A stretch of 64,000 nucleotides of DNA from Alisma plantago-aquatica (lineage: Eukaryota; Streptophyta; Magnoliopsida; Alismatales; Alismataceae). The stretch lies in the NCBI GenBank assembly GCA_963693085.1, contig OY856413.1:544134879-544198878 (forward strand), given 5' to 3'. Made by a program: the position numbers and the translations under genes. How positions within the stretch are numbered: the first letter of the stretch is position 1; each line of letters starts with the position of its first letter. The notes under the pieces are model-generated. The model saw only the letters and a list, made by a program, of their open reading frames with translations. It made no database searches and was not told where the DNA came from. Shown in pieces: positions 23,299 to 36,117 of the stretch.

Positions 23299-23849
23299 AT
23301 CATCATTAATACAAGTGTTACCATAATTAATGTTATTTTAGGTCCAAACTCGTATTTAGTTAAACCTAGGTCAATATTATGTTAGGATGGTGTCTATTAT
23401 TTTAAGTCTAATCTATATGTCATTATTAAGGTCTGGTACAAATTTCATATTTTTCTGAGGATTTTCCTATTTTCTAGAATTAATAGGGGGTTAAAGCACC
23501 TAATTAGTCTTTAATCTAAAAAGGCTTAATATCGATCAATAAAATCAAGATCAAAGTCAGTATTTTGGTATTCAATGATACTAGGCTTCAAAATTATTTT
23601 TCTCAGGTTTAATATTTATCATTTCCTAACTATACCATTTAAATGAAGCATTCTCAACTAAATTAAATATCATCAATTTACATGTTTAATAGTCCATTCT
23701 ATAGTTTTATAAGAAAGAGGGTATTTTTCTAGTTTTGTGGATATTTTTGGGTAATTTATTGCATAAGGGAGCTATTTTTAGAGGTTTATACAAGATCTCA
23801 ATTTTCTCTGAAAACAAAGAAATGAGTTACCTTTCATGAAATTCCATAG

Positions 23850-24330
23850 CCGTTGGAGCTCGCACCTAGGATCTGGATGAGCGCCACATCAATGCAATTA
23901 GCCCTCTCCTTTCATCTTTATAGAGTAAGTTTAGTTCAGGGGGTAACTCGGTTGTATTGGCCCAAGGTCAAAAGCCACCGTCGTGCCCTCTCTCTTGCAT
24001 CACGACCTGCATTCTCTACAAGCTTCCATATTCGCCCCGTTGGGCACTCTTCCGGCGAGAAATATGCCTCCCTCCAAGACATCTCACCCATTGAACTAGA
24101 TAAAAAGGGTTGCTTGCATGTCCCCTCGAATCACCGGCATCGAGGTGTATCACGGCAGGCTCTGAAGCCCAGATTCGAGATGGCTTCATTGCATCTGCCG
24201 TTCTAGTGGGCAAAGGAAGGGGAGAGTCAGTCTCTTTGTACCCAAGCTCACATGCCAAGGTGACTGGAGAAACGAAAGACCCTCACAGACATGTCTACCC
24301 CTTCAGCACCTCTTGAATACAGTTGTGAGC
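23850..24330 (-). other. GC-rich block in the LTR with a frame shared by three copies
   Basis: In otherwise AT-rich LTRs this block is GC-richer. On the element's own (minus) strand it holds a frame of 68 to 108 codons in all three LTRs: 24258-24016, 29567-29241 and 39953-39747, sharing KPS(R/Q)IWA(S/L)EP, VIHL(G/D)AGD and NPFYLVQWVR. Differences between copies include synonymous and conservative changes. The opposite strand is also open, so codon bias may be incidental. I do not recognise a function. Confidence 0.45.
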
Positions 24331-24848
24331 CACCATAGGGATGGGTCACAAGGAGGAATCATGCAGCTGCCAACACCCACCTCACAGGCAGATTGGTATC
24401 TTCACCTCACTACCAATCTAGGAAAGTCTCCATGAACATAGCTCCTCAAACAAAGCTGAGGTTCTCTCTCCTTCTAGGTTGTTGGGTCCCCTGCCACTGT
24501 GGAGGAAGGTTTCATCTCCCACTCCTCAAATGGGTTTGAGGCCTGAAATAGATATGGTGACCATCTTAGCAGTACCAAAAGCCCTTTATGTGTTGTTGTG
24601 TGCCTCAACAGCCTTGAAGTAGGGTCTGAATCATGCTCTCAAAGGCTAGAGGATGCTCCAAAGACCGACCTTTCTACTGAGCAGAGACACTTGCTAGAAA
24701 TCTATGTCTCCTCACTTCCTCAGTGCTCTGCCGCCTATTTGTAAAAGGCAATGTAGCAACTATGAGAGAGATGATTGTTATGTGTCATCCATCCACTGAG
24801 AAGGGTGAGTGAAGTCTCATTCTGTCCAGTATACTACGTAGATCATTG

Positions 24849-25063
24849 TCGATTTTGGGTCATTGAGATTAAGGGATAATTTAGATTAATATTTAGTAAT
24901 AGATCTTATCTATCTTTTTGTCTCCTCAAAGAAATCAAAATGATGGAAATCTCTTTATTTGGAATCATCTTAGGTCTAATTCTAATTACTTTGACAGGAT
25001 TATTCGTAAATGTATATTTACAATACAGACACGGTGATCAGTTGGATTTTTAATTTAATTGAG
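24849..25063 (+). other. Plastid DNA insertion (NUPT) of about 215 bp
   Basis: LTR-b and LTR-c read GATCATTGTTAAGCATTAAC without a break at this place. LTR-a has 215 extra bases between GATCATTG and TTAAGCATTAAC, with no duplication of flanking bases. The extra DNA contains the plastid gene petG with about 90 bp upstream and 10 bp downstream. Blunt capture without a target duplication fits repair of a double-strand break by end joining, the usual route for organelle DNA into plant nuclei. Confidence 0.9.
24940..25053 (+). pseudogene. petG: petG copy (cytochrome b6f subunit V), nuclear plastid-derived, frame intact
   Basis: A 37-codon frame from ATG to TAA, exactly the length of plastid PetG, a single-span membrane subunit of the cytochrome b6f complex in thylakoids. 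Recognisable parts: LFGIILGLI and the C-terminal [11 protein letters not shown] (family: LQYRRGDQLDL). The middle has several substitutions against the usual plastid protein ([14 protein letters not shown] for LIPITLAGLFVTAY), so it is not a recent copy, yet no stop or frameshift has arisen. It lies inside an LTR in a transposon nest, with no plastid-targeting sequence, so it is almost surely not used. The identity is by recognition, not by search. Confidence 0.9.
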
Positions 25064-25646
25064 TTAAGCATTAACAGTTCCCTTTGGTTGCTCCACCTTC
25101 ATAGAATCTAAACGGTTCCTCAGTTGGGTTATGTTCCTCCTTTCTCGGAAAGTTAGGAATGGTCTGGGACCTATTCTACCTCCCTTGAACAGGCAAGGGT
25201 TTCACACATCTTAGCGATATGAGTGACTATGAGACATATCACATAGTAGAAAACTTTTGTCTAAATTCAGTTAGGTATTACTCCTTTAATACACCTTCAA
25301 ACATTGATATAACTCAAATGCAAGGCCCTAATCCAAAGGAATATTAACCCAAGTTCTATCATGGCCAATATTAGGTGGTGACCAAGATTGGATTCAAAAC
25401 ATCATCAATAGAGCCATTAAATCATTAGTGAATATGGTTTATTCCACGAATTATTATTCTCATTATAACTCCCAAAATCTCGCCCAAACAACCTCAAACA
25501 ATCATCTAGGCTTTATAATCATATATGCCTCTCAAATTAGTTTGATATCGCTTCATTGTGGCAATAAATGATTTTGTCATCAATTGGTCACCCATTTATA
25601 TCAGTGTCATAATGGGTATCAAAACCCTAAAATCGAGGTCATCACA

Positions 25647-27723
25647 TTCATCACACCTTATAAGGAATTTCATCCTTGAAATTAAACTAGTCTCATACTT
25701 AAGGTGATTTGAAGGAGTCTCCACATCCTCTAGGTCACCAATTTTTATTTTTATTTTTAGGTGCCAAGGCTACCATAGCACCGCATGCTCTCCATTTTGT
25801 CATCTTAGGATTTAGAGCATTTAGGGTGTACCCACCCCATGTTATATATATGGAATCATCATTTACTATCTTAGTCATAGAATGACACATTCTTTTATGT
25901 TAAGATTTACATCCCCTATTTTCCTTAGAAATAAGGTTTTATTCATAGATATAAAGTTAAGAAGGTACTACTCAAGTTTCATCTTTAACCCAGCCATCTC
26001 ACACTGGGAGATGTCAAGGCATCATGACATTATTTACTGGAATTATCAATTTTAATATAATTAATATGATATATGATTAAGATCATACCAGGGTTGCATT
26101 ATTTGAAAAGGGTTTACGTCACATGCTTTAATATTAGGGCTTCACCCTAATATATTTGAGTTGTCATCACATTAGAAGCTTAGATTTAGACTATATTTTG
26201 TGATGATGCAATCTATGTTCCATAGATATCTTTATTTCAATCTCATGATTTCAGACAAATTTTTTTTCATGTATAATGAGAGGGGGAAAAGGATATACTA
26301 AACCAATCTAATCATGATTTGAAATTTACCTATTTCATCTATGATATGATGGGAAAGAGAATATAATAAAGGAAGCTCGTGATTTAAAATGTATATCTCT
26401 CATGCATGATATAGAGGGAAAGAGAATATACCAGGCCAATGTTATCATGATTTCAAACTTGGATATTACATGTATGATATAGGAAGGGAGTATAGAATAG
26501 GTCAAGCTTCTATGAGTGATTCCTCATAGTTCATACATAAATCCTCTATATAGCTCATGTGAGATTTCTAGTATCCTATATTAAGAAAGAGAAGTGGAAG
26601 GAACGACATTTATGAGTATCTTATGCCCAAGGAACTTATTCTCAGAACCACAGTTCATATATCACCTCACTTACATCTAATGATGAGATTCAAAAACATA
26701 TCTCACTCAATCAAGGACCTAAATCAATCAAAAGGATTTACTTTCTCATTTACCCATCATTTTTTTTACCCAAGTCTCACATATAGGATCAAATCATGCA
26801 AAAGTACTCAACTCATCTACTTAGGAATAACAAAGCTTAGGACACATCATTTCACATGTATCTCATGTTTTTCATAAATTGTAGGGTAGGTCCTATGACC
26901 CTCTCCTTGTGGGTTTCACTCTCTCTGGAGTTCACCACGTATGTTGTCCTAACACTGGAGGTCCTCCCTTGTAAAAGAGCTTGAGACTCATGCATATTCA
27001 ACCTTATATTAACTTAGATCATCTTAAATAAGAAAAGGGGATTCACTTTCATCATCAAGACCTATCTTAGAATCTTCAAAATTGGGTTCAACTCATAATA
27101 ACTTAATTCTTTATTAGGAAACTTATACCATCATAGATCAAAGTTAGATAAGATTACACATGCTTACATAAATAAGTCATCTACTCTAACTATCACATAT
27201 CCAATGAGGCTCTAGACATCTAATCTAGATCTACTCTCTCTTCTAGATTGATGTCACTTCCTTTCACTTAGGTTGCATGAAAAGTAACTACTCTTCAGTG
27301 TGAGGGACACATTTTTATATTTACATAGATAAAATAAAATATTATATAGTTTTCTCTGAGAAAGAAGACGTTAGAGAACATTCTTGAGCTTGAGCCGATT
27401 GGAAAACAAAACCAAATCAGCAAAACTGAGTGTCCTACACATAGTAGATAGTCCAGTTCCATGTAACCCAGTGAAATGGTGAGAACAAAGTGCAGACTAG
27501 TGTATCTACCTAATACATATGAGCTCTATATGTAAAGGGTTTCATACACTCCTCTAAACATAGTTCTCAAACATCTAGGTTCTAACCTAGAGGCTAATTC
27601 AAACCTTATTCTTATAGAACAACTTACTAAGTTTATAGGGTTAAAAGTGAACGGTTAATCTAGTTTTATGTTTTATGGTGAGCAATTGTCAGGTGTAGCT
27701 ATTGTTCATGCTCTGATACCAAC
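25647..27723 (-). other. LARD internal region 1, non-coding
   Basis: Between LTR-a and LTR-b, 2.1 kb with no frame over 84 codons and no gag or pol motif. At its left edge the minus strand has the remnant GAATTTCAAGGATGAAATTCC, normally found at the end of chromovirus integrase. At its right edge is the primer site. Short repeats of TATGATATGATGGGAAAGAG and related A/G-rich phrases occur at 26340-26480. The matching region 2 (30741-30935 plus 36237-38141) is collinear with it. Confidence 0.8.
27710..27721 (-). other. Primer-binding site, tRNA-iMet (LARD copy 1)
   Basis: Minus strand TGGTATCAGAGC, 2 bp inside LTR-b. It fixes the element's minus orientation and shows that LTR-b served as a 5' LTR for internal region 1. 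Confidence 0.93.
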
Positions 27724-30700
27724 TGTAACATCCCCATATTTTGTCGTCTCGAAACTTAGAAGGCCCAAGAGGACAAATCCAAAAATGTTAGGCAATTGTA
27801 TCAAAGTGTGTTGCGGAAGCAATATGCGCATACACGAACATACAACCATAACATACACCATAACATTTCTCAACATTCAACATGTAAATTATTACAAGAT
27901 GATTTATTACAACATGAATTACAATTACACATTGAAAGAAGATTTACAAGTCTATGAACATGTACGCTAATCAGGATCTACACAGTACGTACAACCTGTA
28001 CAACTTGCTCACATCCTGTACTTTTGTCTCATGCTAGCTCTAAACCTAAAACATATGTGAAGCAACGAATCAATAAACAAAGTGTCAAGTACATGGGGAG
28101 AAATATACATATATTTATGGTTTTCATAATTTGGAAAGAATTGTATAAAGAAAGAAAGAAAATCATAGAAAACATTTCTTGATTAAGAGAAATACACAAT
28201 TGTATTCATTTTTCTAGATTAGTTGCATTACTATGGTGGACTAGTACCAAAACATATATATTGGGCCCATCCCCATGTACCAAGTACTCTACGGAACTCC
28301 TCATACACCTTGTGCTCTAGGGAGGTGTACTAGTCAACATTTATCCTTCCATCATAAGGGGGATAATGAACACTTTAATAACTACAAAACATCTATTCAT
28401 CATTTATGTTTCAAGTGACAAAACACAGAGTACTTACAGTAACACTACATCTAATATTTGCAAATAAAAGAGCATACATAGATATCATGATTTAACCAAG
28501 AAAACCATAGTCATATAATTCAATAAACCCGCGTACCTAATTTTAGAGACTCCTAATGTGTTCATTATCATCTACTATTTTAGCCACCACCTGATTAATA
28601 GCAATTAATCATCATTAATACAAGGTTTGCCATAATTAATGGTATTTTAGGTCCAAACTAGGGTTTAGTCAAACCTAGGTCAATATTATGTTAGGATGGT
28701 GTCTAGTATTTTAAGTCTAATCTATATTTCATAATTAAGGTCTGGTACGAATTTCATATTTTTTGAGGATTTTCCTATTTTCTATAATTAATAGGGGGTT
28801 AAAGCACCTAATTAGTCTTTAATCTAAAAATGCTTAATATTGATCAATAAAATCAAGATTGAAGTCAATATTTTGGTATTAAATGATACTAGGCTTCAAA
28901 ATATTTTTCTCAGGTTTAATATTTATCATTTCCTAAATATACCATTTAAATGAAGCATTCTAAACTATATTCAATATCATCAATTTACATGTTTCGACAG
29001 TCTGTTCTGTAGTTTTTATAAGAAAGAGGGTATTTTTCTGGTTTTTTGGATACTTTTGGGGAATTTATTTCATAAGGGAGCTATTTTTAAAAGGTTTATA
29101 CAACATCTCAATTTTATCTGAAAACAAAGAAATGAGTTTCCTTTCATGAAATTCCATAGTCGTTGGACCTCGCACCTAGGATCTTGATAAGCACCATGTC
29201 AAGGAAATTGGCCCTCTCCATTCATCTTTACAAATTCGGTTTAGTTCAGGGGGTTACTTAGTTGTATTAGCTTGGGGTCAAAAGCCTCCCTCGGGCCCTC
29301 TCTCTTGCATCGTGGCCTGCATTCTCCGTAGGCTTCCAAAATGCCCCATTGGGCTCTCTTCCAACAAGCAATATGCCGCCCTCCAAGCTGTCTCACCCAT
29401 TGAACTAGATAAAAGGGGTTTATTACATGTCCCCTCAAATCACCGGCACCGAGGTGTATCACGGAAGGCTCTAAAGCCCAGATTTGAGATGGCTTTGTTG
29501 CATCTACCGATCTGGTGGGTGAAGGAAGGGGAAAGTCAGTCTCTTTGTGCCCAAGCTCACACACCAAGGTGACTGGAGAAATAGAAGACCTTCACAGACA
29601 CGTCTACCCCTTCAGAACCTCTTGAATACGGTTGTGATCCATCATAGGGATGGGTCACAAGGAGGAATCCTACAGCTGTCAACACCCACCTCATAGGAAG
29701 ATTGGTATCTCCACCTCACCACCAATCTAGGAAAGTCTCCATGAGCATAGCCCCTTAGACAGAGTTGAGGGTCTCTCTTCTTCTAGGTTGTTGGGTCCCC
29801 TACCGCCATGGTGGAATGTTTCATCTCCCACTCCTCAAATGAGTCTGAGACATGAAACAGATATGGTGACCATCTCAGAAGTACTAGAATCCCTTTACGT
29901 GTTGTTACGTGCCTCAACATCCATGAAGTTGGGTCTGAATCGCGCTCTCAAAGGCTAGAGGATGCTCTAGAAACCCACCTTTCTATTGAGCGGAGATGCT
30001 TGCTAGAAATCTATGTCTCCTCACTTCCTCAGTTCTCTTTCGCCTATCTGTAAAAGGTAATGGAGAAACTGTAAGAGAGATGATTATTCTTCCTCATCCA
30101 GCCACTGATAAGGGTGAGCGAAGTCTCATTCTATCTAGTATATTGTGTAGATCATTGTTAAGCATTAACAGTTCCCTTTTGTTGCTCCACCTTCATAGAA
30201 TCTAAACTATTCCTCAATCGTGTTCTGTTCCTCCTTTCGCGGGAGGTTAGGAATGGCCTGGGACTTGTTCCACCTCCCTTGAACTGGCAAGGGTGTCCCG
30301 CAGCCCAACGATACGAGTGGCTATGTGACATATCACATAGTAGCAAACTTTTGTCTAAATTCAATGAGGTATTACTCATTTAATACACCTTCAAACCTCA
30401 ATATAACGCAAATACAAGGCCCTAATCCAATGGAATATTAACCCAAGTTCTATCATGACAAGTATTAGGTGGTGACCAAGATTGGATTCAAAATACCATC
30501 AATAGAGCCATTAAATCATTAGTGAATATGGTTTATTGTATAGATTATTATTCTCATTATCACTCCCAAAATCTCACCCAAAGAACCTCAAATAATCATC
30601 TAGGCTCTATAATCATATATGCCTCTCAAATTCGTTTGATATCGCTTCATTGTGGCAATAAATGAGTTTGTCATCAATTGGTCACCCATTTATATCAATG

Positions 30701-30740
30701 TCATAATGGGTATCAAAACCCTAAAATCAAGGTCATCACA
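27724..30740 (-). repeat. LTR-b of the LARD-like element (shared middle LTR)
   Basis: Starts TGTAACATCCCC and ends ..GGTCATCACA, 3017 bp. It has no insertion and serves as the empty-site reference for LINE-1 (near 28607) and for the plastid fragment (near 30150). It is 5' LTR to internal region 1 and 3' LTR to internal region 2. Confidence 0.9.
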
Positions 30741-31046
30741 TTCACCATACCTTATAAGGAATTTCGTCCTTGAAATTCAACTAGTCTCATACTTAAGGTG
30801 ATTTGAAGGAGTCTCCACATCCTCTAGGTCAACAATTTTTATTTTTATTTTTAGGTGTCAAGGCTACCATAGCACTACATGATCTTCAAGTTGTCATCTT
30901 AGGATTTAGAGCATTTAGGGTGTACCCACCCCACCGTTTTTTTGGTGGAACCAGCTTGCCTCTCTTTTTATTGCTATATGTAAAATATACAGAACAAGAA
31001 AAGAAAAAGAACTGTACAAAATGAGAGTTGTACAAAAAGAACACAG

Positions 31047-34000
31047 CTATCTACACATGCTCTCCGATTCATGGAGAATAGTATCCCAAATTTCATAGAT
31101 CCCCTTTCTATTATTAAGAAAAATCCTCTTATTCCTTTCTTGCCAAATACTGTAAAGGGCAAAACCAGCAGTAGTTTTGGCTATGCCAGATAGCTGAATC
31201 AACATGAGTTTGTTCAACAGCCAGTCAATACAGAACTTCTCAGCAAACATATCTCTGATATGCACAAAAAATGGGCAATAGAAGAAAAGGTGGTCAGCAC
31301 TATCATCTCCATTAACACACAAGGGGTAGCAAGAGGCCAAAGAATAACCAAAAGTCTGCAATAAGTCCATGGTTACCAGTCTATCCATGAAAAATTTCCA
31401 CAAGAACAAAGAGACTCTTCTTGGGAGCATATTAGACCATATCCACTTTCCCCAACTCACCTTTGGATATTTTACTCTAGAAAGCTGCCAAAAGTTGTGA
31501 AAGGAAGTTGTAAGAGAGCCTACCAACTCAATGGTGTCATGAGAATCCGAAAAAATAACAGGCAGATGGTTAATCAGCTCGAGCAAACCATCTACTCCCC
31601 TAAAATTAGGAAAACTCCATTTGTAATCTTTGATACAGCAACACAGCTTGCACTTCAGGCCATACCCCAATCTTAAAACCAACTAAGAATCAACAATCTC
31701 AATCAATGATTTACCACGACACCAGGGGTCCAACCATAACAGAAAATTATTTCCACTTCCAATCTTAAAATGAACAAAGGATAACAACTTATCCCTATGC
31801 TTCATCAATCAGTTCCACATCCAAGAAACACTGTCCTTAGGCTTGACAGACCAAATAGACTCATCTCCAATATAGCATTCGTGAATCCATTTGACCCACA
31901 AGCAATTTTTGGAGTTGGCAATATCCCAAAGTTTAAAGAGCATAGTGGCCTCTGACCACTCAGAAATCCTTCTTAAACCTAAACCACCTTCGTCCTTGGG
32001 TTTGTAGATGGAACTCCATGAAACAAATTGAAGTTTCTTTTTCTTATCAGTATCTCCCCAAATGAAGCTTCTAATTATCTTTTCCATCAGTTGAATAACT
32101 GACTTTGGGATAGGAAAAGTTGAAGCCTAGAAAATATAGAAAGAAGACAAAGTAGAAATTTCCAATTCAACTCGACTAGCCATAGACAAAAGTTTACATT
32201 TCCAAGAACCTAACTTTTTTTTCAACTTATCTATCAGAGGAGCACACAGCTCAAACGTGAGTCTGCCAGTTAATAATGGAAGCCCAAGGTACTTTATAGG
32301 AAGCTCGGAAACAGGAATATCAGTATAGGTGGAGATAAAGTCAGGATTCATATCCTTGCTCAAGAAGATTTGACTCTTATAATTGTTAAGGATAAGGCCA
32401 GAGAGCCTACCAAACTCCCCAAGAGCATCCTTGATCCCCTATATGTTTTTTGCATTAGCTTTAGAGAAGATTAGCAGATCGTCTGCAAAATAACATGTGA
32501 GACCATAGTATCCTTCTTTTTAGACCCATAAAGAGGATCTATTCTTCCATCCATCACATAACTATCTAAGATTGAAGAAAACCCCTGCATGGCTAAAACA
32601 AATAGAAGAGGAAACAAAGGGTCCCCTTGCCTGACCCCTTTAGTGGCTTGAACAGAAGAAGAGGGAGTACCATTTATAAGGACTTGAAAAGAAGCAGTGT
32701 CGAAGCACTCTTCAATCCATTGAATCCAAAAAACTGGGAAGTTCATCTTGGAAAGGATGAAAAGAATAAAATTCCTATTAATCGAATCAAAAGCCTTTGA
32801 CAGGTCAGCCTTCAGACAGAGATTTTTGTTACCTTGCCTATTGAAAGAACTCAGAATCTCACTTGCTAATAAAATCGCATTTCCAATCTTTCTCCCCTTC
32901 ACAAAAGCCATTTGATTTAGACTGATAATCTCAGGAAGGATATACTTGAGTATATTTTCCATTATCTTCATAATGATCTTGTTAACAGTGTTACAAAGTG
33001 AGATAGGCCTAAAATCCTTTATAGAAGAAGCATCTTTATTTTTAGGAATGATCACAATGAAAGATTTGTTGCACTCTTTAAGCATCCTTCTTCTTTTAAA
33101 GAAATTATGCACTGCAGCTATCACATCCCCTCCAACAATCTCCCAACAGTTATTGAAAAAGAAAGAATTAAATCCATCCGGCCCAGGGGCCTTATCCTCT
33201 TTCATATTTTCAACCACCTCCATGATTTCTTCATTAGTCACCCATCTCCTCAGATCATCAAATTGTTTCTCCGAGATCATAGGGAGTTTCCAAGCACTTG
33301 ACCAATCAATAGAAGTATCAGAATTAGAAGCTTTAAAAGCATAATCAAAATAGGAAGTAATATGATCCACAATAATATTAGGTGTAGAGAAAAAATCATC
33401 ATTAATCTACAAGTTATAGATGACATTATTTAATCTTCTATTCTAGAGAGAAGAAAAGAAGAAACGTGTGTTTTTATCACCACACCTCAGCCATTGTACC
33501 CTTGATTTTTGCTTTACAAAACTTTCTTCTTCTTTCAAAGCTTTAAGAGCAATCGCTCTTGTCTCACTAGAATTAACTTGAAAGTCAGCATTCAGAGGGT
33601 TCTCATCCGCCAGGATCTGCAAAGCCAAAGCCTTTTCCTCAAGATTTGTAGCATTAGTCATAAAGTTTTTCACATGTTCCTTGTTCCATTTACATAGAGC
33701 AATTTTGACAGCATGCAACTTTTTGTACAATCTATACATCGGAGAGCCATAGATATCACCACACCAAGCCTTCAACACAACGTCTTTGAAACCAGATTGA
33801 GTATCCCAACAATTAATAAACATGAAGGGAGTGATTTTTTTATTACCTGAGACTAAGTGAACCATAATAATTTTATGGTCACTGACCAAACTAGAAACTA
33901 ATTCACACTAAGAGTTAGGGAAACATTTCATGAAGTCAATGCTACAGAAAGCTCTATCAATCTTTGAAAAGGTCCTATGACCATCCTTGCTCCTGTTGTC

Positions 34001-34588
34001 CCAAGTGAAATAGGGGCCTTTAACAGGCATTTCAAGAAGCTCCATATCAGACAAATCTTTATTAAAAGCATTCATACTAACCTCTATAGGAGGTTTTTTA
34101 CCCAACCTATCACCTACTAATCGGATAGCATTAAAGTCACCAACAACACACCAATTGTTCATAGCATGATGAGAGAAATCCACAAGACCATTCCAAAGTC
34201 AGTTCTTGTCCAGATCTCCATTAGCATCATAAACAATAGACAGATGCAAAAGATAGTTCACATACACCACCTCAATGTGAATGAATTGGTCCCCTTCAGA
34301 GATTTTTCTAATATGAATATCAGGGTTCCCCCAAATAATGATAATCTGAGTATAAGAATGAAAGTCTGAATTATCTACATAATTAGCATTCCTCCAAATA
34401 GAATCCACACAAGCAGAGACATCTTTTTTATTAGCCCTGAACTCAACAAGAATGAAAATGTCAGTGTGAGTTTTAACCAGCTCCTTCTGAATGTAGGGGA
34501 TTTTATTATGTGCACCCCTAACATTCCAAGACATAATTGAGAAAGGTCTATCCATTAGGGAAACAAGAAGACACCGCCTTATCCCCAA
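31047..34588 (-). pseudogene. LINE-2 ORF2: endonuclease, reverse transcriptase, zinc-binding domain
   Basis: Endonuclease (34560-33800): IMSWNVRGAHNK, NNWCVVGDFNAIR, FTWDNRSKDGHRTFSKIDRA and SDHKIIMV. RT (33370-32400): EDKAPGPDGFNSFFF, FRPISLCNTVNKI, QMAFVKGRKIGNAI, LKADLSKAFDSI, GVRQGDPLFPLLF, then YFADDLLIFSK in another frame. After that IKYLGLPLLTGR, IIRSFIWGD, GGLGLRRISEW and a zf-RVT end (WSNMLPRRVSLFLWKFFMDR, C..ADHLFFYC). Frame use: one frame from 34588 to 32471, one shift just before the ADD motif, then a second frame to 31047. At least five stops interrupt it; one (near 32110) replaces Trp in FWASTFPIPKS. Confidence 0.92.
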
Positions 34589-36117
34589 TACCCTCTAGGT
34601 CTTCCACACAGAAAACATTAGAAACAACCTGGTTCAGAAGAGAGAACTTATTTGGTGAAACAACCACCCCCAAAATAGTAGCATTATCCTGCAGATGATA
34701 GTTTTTCATATAACACCTTGGAGGACTTTTAGACCTACTGACTTTCTGCCAAACACCTTCACTATTAGAACATGGAGTGTCTGACATACCTTCCCTTGTA
34801 GGAGTAGCAGCAAGAACTTTAGTATTAATATCACTGGACAGACCACCCGGGGCATCCACAGCAACATCCCCCATTGTCTCGACATCATTATTAACCATAG
34901 ACATATCATTCAATTTAGCCTTGGGCTTCCATACTTTGTTATCAATCTGAGGCTTCTTCTTCATCAAATTCTTCTTTTGAACATGAGTAGAACATAAAGT
35001 TGCTTCATGTCCAAAGTTACCACATTCTAAGCATCTTTCCAGTTCCCACTCATATTCAATATTAATGGTATCCAGAATCCCATCTTCACTAAGAATTTCA
35101 GGTTGTTTTGGAAAATTAAAATCCACAGAAACCATCACTTGCAGTCTCGCATATTCCAATCTTCCAAAAGATAGAGTGAGATGATCTGTTGTAACTGGTT
35201 TCCTGAGAAAAAAAACAATATAAGAAAACATCTCCTCATCCCATAAGTCAAGAGGCAAATTGTGAATTTTCAACCAAATCGGAATTTCAGTAAGCTTCAG
35301 TTGTTCCATTTGGTCACCCCTCTCCCATTTTTTTGATAATCATTGGCTTACTAGCTACAAACCAGGGGCCCCCTTCCAATGTCGTTTCCATGTCTTTGTC
35401 ATTAGAAAAGAGAATTAGGAAAAATCCCTTACCTCTCGACTTCACCTCCAGAGAGCCTTTCACCTTCCATATTTGAGCCAGATGAATAACCAGAGTTTGC
35501 CAATGTGGCTTAAACCTGACTACATATCCAATCGTATCTCTGATCCACCTCTCCTTATATCTCTCAGCAATGGCTTTTGGATACAATAACTTTCCATCTC
35601 TTACATCCGTCTACACTTTTTTCAAACAACAAAAGGCCTCTGCCTTACCTGGCTTCAGAATTTCTACCCATGACTTAGCCTTCTGCTCCACTGCTGCAAC
35701 TGAAGTTGTAGATTGAAGAGTTGAAACTCCTGAGCCCTTACTTCTGGTACACTGAGCAATGTCCGACTCACTCCGTTCAAAAACCACATCCAGAACCCTA
35801 GGAAATTCGGGAATGGAGTTTGCAGTAGAATCCAGGATACCAGGAGAAGAACGAACATGATCAATAGGTAATTTCAAGAGAGATGATTCATCAGTAGGAG
35901 AAGTCTCATCCCTTATCACACTAGGAAATGGGACTCCAGTCTTAACAATTGCCCCTACCAGACCAATTTCCATCGAGGTGGAGTCATCCTTACTGATTTG
36001 GAGTTGAAGGTTTCCTGACCACCCCGATCCAATACCAGATGAGAAGATGGAGGGGGAGGGGGCGGGGGAGTGAATTGGAGTGACATTGACTACTGGCGTC
36101 TCCAGTGGCCTACACAA
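34548..36117 (-). pseudogene. LINE-2 ORF1 (gag-like, DUF4283 and zinc knuckle)
   Basis: From the start at 36117 the frame runs through a Ser/Pro-rich N-terminus to a stop at about 35600 (KKV-stop-TDVRDGKL, fitting CAG to TAG). The DUF4283-like RNA-binding region follows: MYPKAIAERYKERWIRDTIG, GKGFFLILFSNDKDMETTLE, GPWFVASKPMIIKKM. A one-base change in a run of G near 35318 then shifts to IPIWLKIHNLPLDLWDEEMF and a CCHC knuckle CLECGNFGHEATLC at about 35030. The tail is low-complexity. This protein binds LINE RNA to form the RNP. It overlaps the start of ORF2 by about 40 bp. Confidence 0.87.

Larger units (their letters stand above)
19937..25646 (-). repeat. LTR-a of the LARD-like element (3' LTR)
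   Basis: Starts TGTAACGTCCCC at 19937 next to the target duplication and ends ..GGTCATCACA at 25646. It is interrupted by LINE-1 (20536-23298) and by a plastid fragment (24849-25063); without them it is about 2.7 kb. Compared with LTR-b and LTR-c it lacks about 300 bp near 20110-20150, where instead a 35-bp segment (..GCATGCATGAACATACAACC..) occurs twice (about 20033 and 20110). Confidence 0.85.
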
